Positions 57,385 through 64,000 of a stretch of DNA of 64,000 nt are shown piece by piece. The DNA comes from Setomelanomma holmii. Its lineage: Eukaryota > Ascomycota > Dothideomycetes > Pleosporales > Phaeosphaeriaceae. Position 1 is the first letter of the stretch, and each line of letters starts with the position of its first letter. The notes beneath the pieces are model-generated. The model did not search any database. It was not told where the DNA came from and was given only the letters and a program-made list of their open reading frames with translations. A program made the translations under genes and the position numbers. The DNA lies in NCBI GenBank assembly GCA_010015745.1, contig ML978168.1:310001-374000 (forward strand), given 5' to 3'.

Positions 57385-58119
57385 GTTAAGGATGTAGTCG
57401 TTCGACTTAGAAGGGGACGTCGAGTGTGCAGGGGTATTGCAAATTGCTCCCTCAAGTTCCCGCTGCATTAGAGATATAGACTCGTTTTGTTATCTAGAAG
57501 TCCTGTCCGAATGGCAACATCCTTGATTTAGATACTAGCGATGCTGTAATGGGGCATGTTTACTCGAACTTGCTCCTCGAAGTATCTAGCCTATATAACA
57601 CTCTCGCGTTGTTGGTCCGGCAATTAGGTCCCTGCATGTGGCTTCTCGATCGTCGCAAGTAAGCATATTCTCCACGGCTAGCACGATTCTTATCTCACAT
57701 CAAATGGCCAAGTGACTTTGTACCCGTAGTCAGCCTCAGTGACCTTCTCTCCGGTCCTTGATCCATGGACTGTGATCCGCCAGTCAAAGCACAGCCACCA
57801 GGTACTGCCCTTACAACCATCCTTCGACTTGGGTCACCGCTGGGAAGTCAGACTCATCCTAAGCTCGGTTGAGATGTTGCGTTCGGGACGCTTGCTTAGT
57901 GAGACTGAGAAGGTGTCATATAAATCTCTGGTAGGAGTGCACGAAGAATTGGTTCACCGTACCACACAATGCAGCAGTACATCACAAGCGCACATGGCCT
58001 ACGCAAGGTCAAGCATCGCACATTCGACTCAACACCAGAAATATCAGATCTTCCACCCGAGGAAAAGTCCCCCACCGCAAACATCGCCCCCATCATACAC
58101 ACCACACGACTCTCCCACA
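57385..58119. other. Spacer between Gly-rich duplicates
   Basis: The frame of duplicate 2 stays open upstream of its MG-like motif to a possible ATG at 57739, but that stretch has no similarity to duplicate 1 and is taken as non-coding here. Confidence 0.35.
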
Positions 58120-58491
58120 TTGGGCCTCTTCAATTCCTGCCTTGGCAAGAATCTCAAGTCCAAACCCAATCCCTCCTTGGAGAATGTAATCTCGGTCCCA
58201 TACATCAGCACATCACCCAGCACTTTACCAACAACATACCTCATATCGAAAACCGTATCGAAACCCCGGAAGAATCCAAACACGGCTGCAGAGTCGGCTG
58301 CAGGAACAGCAAATTCCTCCGAATATTACAACACCCTTCTCATCCAGCAAAACACCACAAACGCAGTCTTGATTGCTAGTGCGGCGGACGCAGGCGGCGC
58401 TGGTGGGGATGGTACTGGCGGGGATAGTGGTGCATGCACGTATTCTGGAGGTGGGGATTTGGGTGCAACTTCTAGCTATTTTGGCGGATGA
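58120..58491 (+). pseudogene. Gly-rich duplicate 2 with lost start codon
   Basis: Reads LGLFNSCLGKNLKSKPNPSL, aligning to MGNPFKSCFGKKPKPKP of duplicate 1. The codon at 58120-58122 is TTG where duplicate 1 has ATG, in matching surroundings (CACATTGGGC versus CACAATGGGC). The C-terminus is again Gly-rich (GGAGGDGTGGDSGACTYSGG). The frame is open to 58491. It could still be translated from an upstream ATG at 57739 (250 aa), but loss of the MG start would remove any myristoylation. Confidence 0.5.
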
Positions 58492-58820
58492 GATTCGGGC
58501 GGGAATTATAGTTTTTCTGAGGGAGATAGTGGTGGTTGTCCAGCGACTTTCAGCTGTTGAGGAGCGGGAGAAGAGAGGGAAGGGCAGGAATTTGAGAATT
58601 ATTTTCATTAGGTTGTTCTTATTTTGGGTTGAGAATGAGGTGGCATATGGATAGAGCGAGCGGATCGCGAGTAGGTCTTGGTTATGGCGAAGGTGTTGTA
58701 TGTGAATAATGCGGTTGAGGCTTCGTGGTATACTTGTCGACACGTCGGAAGTAGAGCGACGCTATGAATTTCTATAGGTATTAGGTCTAGAGCATCTATG
58801 TAATGTGTCCTTGGTACATG

Positions 58821-59081
58821 TTAAACGCGGAGCTTTCCGATGCTTGACTCACAATTGGTCGTCGTCATGAAACCGTCCCTCTCAACCCAGCAACATAGTC
58901 GAGGCAGCTGGTGGTCGCCGATCAGGATATCATCTGACCAGGCACAGAAACCTGCTAGATCATATGTTGGATTGCGAAGTTCACCCGGGAAATCGAGAAA
59001 TGAGGCTTTCGTGAGTCCATGCGCAGGGAGCTGCCTGGTCGAATAGCTCTGGTCTTCACCATCTTGGGCAGTGTTTGGCAC
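58821..59081 (-). pseudogene. N-terminal fragment of a 2EXR/F-box-like protein
   Basis: Reads KASFLDFPGELRNPTYDLAG, matching TSFLDLPAELRNAIYTLVLV of the gene at 61.2 kb. The usual continuation is missing after about 60 residues, and the fragment ends at 58821. It is probably a relic of a duplicated gene. Confidence 0.5.
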
Positions 59082-59445
59082 GGATCATCTAGTTTGGGGT
59101 TTGAGCTGGGGTTCTGTTACATCGCGAATGGTTGTCTGGAATCGATGAAACCCTGAAAGCTACCAAGATGAGGGTGCTGCTGCCTGAAGTAGAGCTGAAC
59201 AAAGTGAGCGACTGGCCCAAACGAGCTCGGGAAACTTCACACTCGCCTCCACGTTCCAAAAGAATTGACGAAAAACAAAGCCCGCGCATTTGTTACGACG
59301 ATGCTTTTCGCTATGCACAAAGTTGTTTTGTCATAATGTTTGTGGCCTCAATAACCTTCATATAAATGTTGAATCATTCATCTGCTGCATTCGGTTGAAG
59401 GATGAGAAGCTGGCGACCGAAAATCGTGGAAGTGGAAGCAAAATA

Positions 59446-60086
59446 TCATAGAGTAGAACTTGTCGAACTTGGAAAATTCAAGCAGAGCCAGGGAGCACAT
59501 AACCTTTTCGGTGTTCCGTGCCCGTCGATGATGATCTTTGCGCTTTTGCCTCGAAGCACATCCTCAAGAACACAATCGACATTGCGTAGAGCACGCAATA
59601 CTTCGACTAGAAGTGTTTGAAGTGAGAACGAGGATACCGCGATCGTCTCATCACTGGCATGCCGCACAGCTGATTGCCGTAAGAGTCGTATTCGGACTTC
59701 AGCTGGAGAACCAGCGCTTCCCAAATGGTTACCGTGGTTGATCAACGGAAAGGCGTTGATCCTGACATGATCCAGAGCAATCTCATGTACACTTTCTCCA
59801 GTGAGGTTGACACAGATGGTGCGCACATTTTGTCCCTTGAGGCCTGCTATCGCGGAATCGCGAGACTCCGAAAGTTTCCCTGCGCACATCCAGCGATCCA
59901 GTAGAGCAAGTTCGACGATCTGCGAGTCGTTAACGCAGTAATCATATCGCAAGTTGAAGCTGTTTGCTGTATAGTAGCGCCTGAACTCGGGAATATGAAT
60001 TGCCCAGTTGAGATACAGCAGTCCAGGTACAAGGTCTTTTGGATCATTCAGATTGACCGTAATCGTTCTTTCCGAGAGGACTATTC
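59446..60086 (-). CDS. Uncharacterised protein, 5' end unresolved
   Basis: The minus strand is open from about 60086 (LSERTITVNLNDPKDLVPGL, LYLNWAIHIPEFRRYYTANS) through RYDYCVNDSQIVELALLDRW to the stop at 59446. There is no ATG before residue ~60, so an upstream exon is expected; an acceptor GATTGAATAG precedes the open stretch. Candidate upstream exons near 60.1-60.3 kb read plausibly in more than one frame. The position between 2EXR-like copies suggests it belongs to that family's C-terminal region, but I cannot show it. Confidence 0.45.
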
Positions 60087-60339
60087 AATCGAATGTACGA
60101 CTTCGTATATGTGGAGGCGACTCTAGAAGCTTTGGTCGTGGCGCTGAGACTTTTTGAATTCCTTCTTCTCCGAGCTCGAAATGCAAGCGAGCCTGCAAAC
60201 AAGGGTGGTAAGGTCCACTATCGGGATGCGGGCAAAAAGGTACATGTCGATTTGGACGGCATGCTGGTTTGTGGGTCGACCGACAAAGTACGAAACCTCT
60301 TGGCTCATTGCGGTGGATTCCAACGTGACAGATGATCCT

Positions 60340-61244
60340 CTAATGCTTGTGGATGCCCAGATCATCTCTCAGCAGATATTGTAACATCCGCGTCAACATA
60401 GATCCGTCGAGATATTCACTGCGACTCGTCACAGTAACCGGATGGTCGGCCCTTCTTGCCAACTCACCACCAGATTTGACCTCGATATTAGCAGCCGAAT
60501 TTCGATTCCAGAGCACTCGAAAAAGTGGAAGCACTTCGAGACAGTTCAACCCTATGGCAGAGGATCCATACATACCATGATTGTAGCTATAGAATCTGGC
60601 AGGGCAGATGGATTCGACATCAATGACGATTCTCCGGAGCAAACCCAGCTGGGATCCCAGGGCTTCCAGCCAACCGGCGGCTTGAACAAAGTACATACCA
60701 CAAGGATCGTACTTCTGGAGCAGATGGCTGCTGCCTTCGCAGTCCACCTTTCTCAGTATGAACGTGTTGTGCGAGAAAAACGTCGATGCTGCCTCGTGAT
60801 ACACTTGACGACATGTCTTGAAAAGACTGTAGCCAGGGTGCTCGACGCAAATTAAGGCAGTTGGTAGCTCATGAATTGCTCTTCGGGAAGGATATAACGA
60901 GTCTTTGTATTGAATGAGCATCAGCGTATGTTATTTGGGACGCGATGGGCGTGACTTGCCAATCGATTCGGGAGCAGCCACAAGATTATGGCTTCGATCC
61001 CCTCGGTACCGATACAGCCCTCCCCAATGACCTGGATCGGATCAAGGGAGACCAGTACCAAAGTATAAATGGCATTCCTAAGTTCTGCAGGTAGGTCGAG
61101 GAATGAAGTTGAATCGCGGTTCGCGGCTTCCGAAGCTCTTACACGCAATGCTGACGATGCAGGAGGTATAGCTGGCAAGATCGCGTAGTTACTGTGGAAT
61201 ACATCTGGCTTTAGCCCCGCTAACGCAAATTTTATCCGATCCAT
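60340..61244 (-). CDS. 2EXR/F-box-like fungal protein
   Basis: Model: complement(join(60340..60902, 60956..61244)), 283 aa; the 53-nt intron closes as NRLANSLYPSRRAIHELPTA. The key segments are STSFLDLPAELRNAIYTLVL (an F-box/2EXR-like helix with the LPxELRNxIY pattern) and SLFKTCRQVYHEAASTFFSH-NTFIL, a combination typical of a large expanded fungal family. A role as substrate adaptor or other binding protein is inferred. Two other pieces of the same family or its neighbourhood lie at 58.8 and 59.4-60.1 kb. Confidence 0.75.
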
Positions 61245-61873
61245 AGCGATTTTAGTGGCGAGAGTGAAGTTGCAACAGCTTTACAGAGCTTCGGCGGGCC
61301 TAAAGATTACTAGGCTAACAACACGCTAGCGTGGCACTAGGCCATGATGAGGCTAGCTCGCTATCTTCCTCTACCACGGCACACGCCCGTTAACACGAGG
61401 ATGCAAAATGTCATTCAGTACACTAGTGTTCGAGAGCGAGTTATGACTGAGTCTCTGTTTGGATACGTACGGTTTTGACGAAAGGGACCATTCTGCGTGA
61501 GTAGCGATGCTCAGCAATCGCGATAGACCGAATTTGCAATCCAACCAACACCACTAGCAAGGCAGACGAGCCTTTTCTCCCACGATGCTCGAGACTTCCT
61601 CAGAAGCGAAAACGACACCTGCTCAGCCTGCATTTTGACTATTCGAATATGTTGAGCGTCTACCACTACCTCTTTGACTGCACTGGACCAGACCTCGGAG
61701 GATCCATGGTATCAAAGTAACACAGCACATCCAAAACAGTAATCAAACAGCACTGCCTAAATCCAGCCCTTCCCCCATCCCACCACCACACCGTCCCTTT
61801 CCCCATCTCGCCCTCACAGAAACCTGCACACCGCCCCCAAAGCAGCCCACCGACCCGCCCATCCCCCCATATC
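61245..61873. other. Intergenic region
   Basis: About 630 bp with a C-rich run near 61.75-61.87 kb and no supported gene. Confidence 0.4.
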
Positions 61874-62071
61874 TTACCCCATGCACGATCTCGCCGCCCT
61901 TGCCTCATTCCAGCGCCTCGGTCGCACAGCCCCGTGACACATAACAGCGCTGCAGTCGCACATCAAACTGTCCGCAGCCCCACATGTGCAGCAACGATGA
62001 TCCCTGTTGCGTCTGCAGCGGGAGCATATGGAATGGGATGCGGTGTGTGTGAGGTGACTAGATGCAGACAT
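61874..62071 (-). CDS. Candidate Cys-rich microprotein
   Basis: From an ATG at 62071 a 65-residue frame reads ICSRCRRNRDHRCCTCGAAD then LMCDCSAVMCHGAV, with Cys spacing CxxC-x7-CCxC-x8-CxC-x5-C that could bind zinc. There is no signal peptide at this start. The pattern may be chance in a GC-rich stretch; no neighbouring evidence supports it. Confidence 0.28.
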   Translation of the reverse strand: MSASSHLTHTASHSICSRCRRNRDHRCCTCGAADSLMCDCSAVMCHGAVRPRRWNEARAARSCMG

Positions 62072-62745
62072 GGCACGGGGTATGACACAGGGCGGTGAAG
62101 ATGGGGAAAGGATTGGAGCGGATGAAGTGCCGATGGAGTAATGAAGAACGAGCGTAGGGGCAGGGATGCAGCTTGTCAGATGTGGGTGGTGCAGGCTGAA
62201 TTGGGGAGGCAGGGCATGCATACTTTGTTTGGACGACATGAGTGAGCATGATGGGGAAGTGGGCCGAGCGAAGCGGTGGTGAAGATGTTAAATAATGAAG
62301 GGAGCGTGAGGTGGTGAGATGTTTGAGCATTACTTTTTGGATTACCGTGTAATTTGTGCTAAGTTGTTGGTCCATGAGTTGTCCCTCGAGAGGCTGATAG
62401 TATGTGTGCCTACAAGGCGCAGCCCATGTAAAAGTAGTGAAAACGAGCGGCCCTGGCGTGTGCCTTCTTTCCAAAGAAAGTGGCGTGGTAATAACTAATA
62501 ACAATATGCTGGTACAAAAGCGAGTTGTTCGCAGACTAACAGCCGCCGACGCAATGAAAGCCCATGAACTCCGCTTGAAAGAAATTGCAAGCAGGACAAA
62601 CAGCCACAAGATCTTTGTGCATACGCGATCATGCCTCTAACCTGTGCATCAAACAAGAAATTCGGCGTTTCCTTCGCAGTCAATTAAGGGCTGCTCGTAC
62701 GCCGAAATATGCGAAAAGAGAAAAGATACATGTGACGCGTAACCT

Positions 62746-63966
62746 TCAGAAAGAGCTGCTCATATTACCCATAGAGGAACGATGAAGCGACGAAGGCCTA
62801 TTTTCGAGTGACTGACATTGCGAGGTCTCGACAGAAGAGGCTTGTGGCTGTTGCTGTGGTAGAGGCTGGTACGGCGTTCCGTTGACCAAGGTACCGCTAC
62901 TGAATGAATTTCGCTTCGAATTACTGTCAGAGTTGAAGCTATACAAGTTCGTTTGTGAGTCGTGTCGAGTAAGATTCTTCGGACCTGAGCCTTGCGCGCG
63001 GCTTTCACGAAAGTTCGAGTATGTGCTCGCAGGAGCTAAAGCGTTCATGTTTTCGAGAAGTGCAGGCGTGCTGAAGTTGATTTGAAGCTGTGACGGTGCG
63101 CTCGCAGAGTTTCCGTCACCGACCATTGATGTCGTAGCGGAAAGAAAGTTGAGCGTGCCATCTGCTGTCGTGGGCAGCTGTGGCGGTACATCAGGTGCTG
63201 GCACAGCTGTGGGATTGGCCTGGCTGTCGCTGTCCGTGCTCCATGAGAATAGCGGTTTGGCGAACATAGTACCTGCAACAGTTGAGGGTCCGCTCATGGC
63301 TTGGGCGGAACGCAAGCGTTGATCTTGCAATTGATCCACTGCATTTCGAGAGCTTTGACCGCCGCTTGGCTGCGGGAATGGAAGTTGTCGCTGCGGTGCG
63401 GAAGACTCTGACAAAGGTTGTCGTGTATGTGGTCTCTCTGGTAGAGCCTGGTAGAACGAGGTCATATTTAGTGGTGAGGTGGGCTCGCCGTGTACCGTTG
63501 ATCGCAGATTGTTGGTGTTTAGATACGGCAAACCCGTCAAGTCTGGGTCGTAGAAACCGTTGCCACCCTGTGTCGCTGATCTGGCGGTTGGGTATGTCAA
63601 TCTGCACCCTGCATTGTACATACTGGAACTCGACATTGGCGCAGGTTTTGGCAGATAGTTAGCAGGTTGGTCCAGACCGTAAGTCTCGATGGGCGACGTG
63701 TCATCCGTGTAAGGAACGGACCAGGTCGCGGGATACATCGACCTGGTCTCTAAATGTGGAAAGTGCTGACCTGACATCGCACGAGAATACATCGGACTGG
63801 GAGTAGAGGCAGAATATATCGGCAGCAGACCATTAGAGTTGGCCATGTCGGTGAGACGGTGTGTCAGATGGTAGTTGTCCATGACCTTATGGACATTGTC
63901 CGAACCAACCTGTCTGAATTAGTCACGACCTGCACGGCTCACTCTCAGCACTTACGCGGTGGAATT
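62746..63966 (-). CDS. C-terminal part of a Ser/Pro/Gln-rich regulator (runs off the right edge)
   Basis: Last exon is open from the acceptor near 63916 (VGSDNVHKVMDNYHLTHRLT) to the stop at 62746. A GTAAGT donor near 63955 and the stretch to the window end indicate at least one more exon upstream. The visible 390 residues are low-complexity: Ser, Pro, Gln, Asn and Thr with Tyr (NSNGLLPIYSASTPSPMYSR, FSWSTDSDSQANPTAV, LTRHDSQTNLYSFNSDSNSK), as in activation domains of fungal transcription regulators. No DNA-binding domain is within the window, so the family cannot be named. The exact 5' boundary here is approximate. Confidence 0.65.
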
Positions 63967-64000
63967 GGCACTGACTTGCTTCAACACCAGCTTGTTTGCA

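Noticed and set aside
57241..57468. Minus-strand Thr/Ser/Pro frame
   Set aside because: Antisense of the poly-Gly tail of the Gly-rich gene.
62058..62609. 183-codon minus-strand frame with hydrophobic N-terminus
   Set aside because: No ATG with support, no domain, and composition changes along its length; only the short Cys-rich frame overlapping it was kept, at low confidence.

Overview
The window is nuclear DNA of a filamentous ascomycete, most likely a Dothideomycete (inferred from the gene families and gene structure). Genes sit on both strands, carry short GT-AG introns (about 45-90 nt) and are separated by 0.3-2.7 kb. Recognisable genes include the autophagy lipid-transfer protein ATG2, an ADGF-type adenosine deaminase, a Ptc5-like mitochondrial PP2C phosphatase, the INO80 subunit Ies4 and a GID1/RanBPM-type CTLH protein. 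No rRNA, tRNA or CRISPR-like array was recognised by eye.

Layout. 0-9 kb: ATG2 (minus, cut by the window edge) diverges from an ADGF deaminase (plus), followed by a kinase-like protein with a ZZ zinc finger. 9-18.6 kb: a secreted pepsin-like protease, two paralogous C2H2 zinc-finger genes flanking a secreted HELLH metalloprotease, a 16-bp tandem repeat and a small conserved membrane protein. 19-22 kb: a large coiled-coil protein. 22.7-26 kb is a decayed island: a retropepsin-like locus, a candidate small secreted Cys-rich protein and a DUF6594 membrane protein broken by two nonsense codons. 27-28.7 kb: an MFS anion:cation symporter. 28.7-31.3 kb has no gene I can support. 31-42.6 kb: a long protein with a disordered N-terminus, two disrupted lineage-type genes, a short acidic conserved protein followed by degenerate repeats that copy its 3' end, a four-exon signalling-like protein and a secreted Tyr/Pro-repeat protein. 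44.8-53.7 kb is the housekeeping block (disordered basic protein, Ptc5, Ies4, GID1). 54.6-64 kb is again accessory: a heavily mutated membrane-protein pseudogene, two Gly-rich tandem duplicates, 2EXR/F-box-like fragments and the 3' part of a Ser/Pro/Gln-rich regulator running off the right edge.

The most notable pattern is the number of otherwise clean reading frames interrupted by single in-frame stop codons, many explicable by C-to-T change (CAG/CAA/CGA to TAG/TAA/TGA), concentrated in the accessory islands. This fits repeat-induced point mutation or similar decay. One stop lies in the UGA-CUA context known for translational readthrough. Exon boundaries given here were worked out by hand from splice signals and reading phase; where phases did not close I say so.
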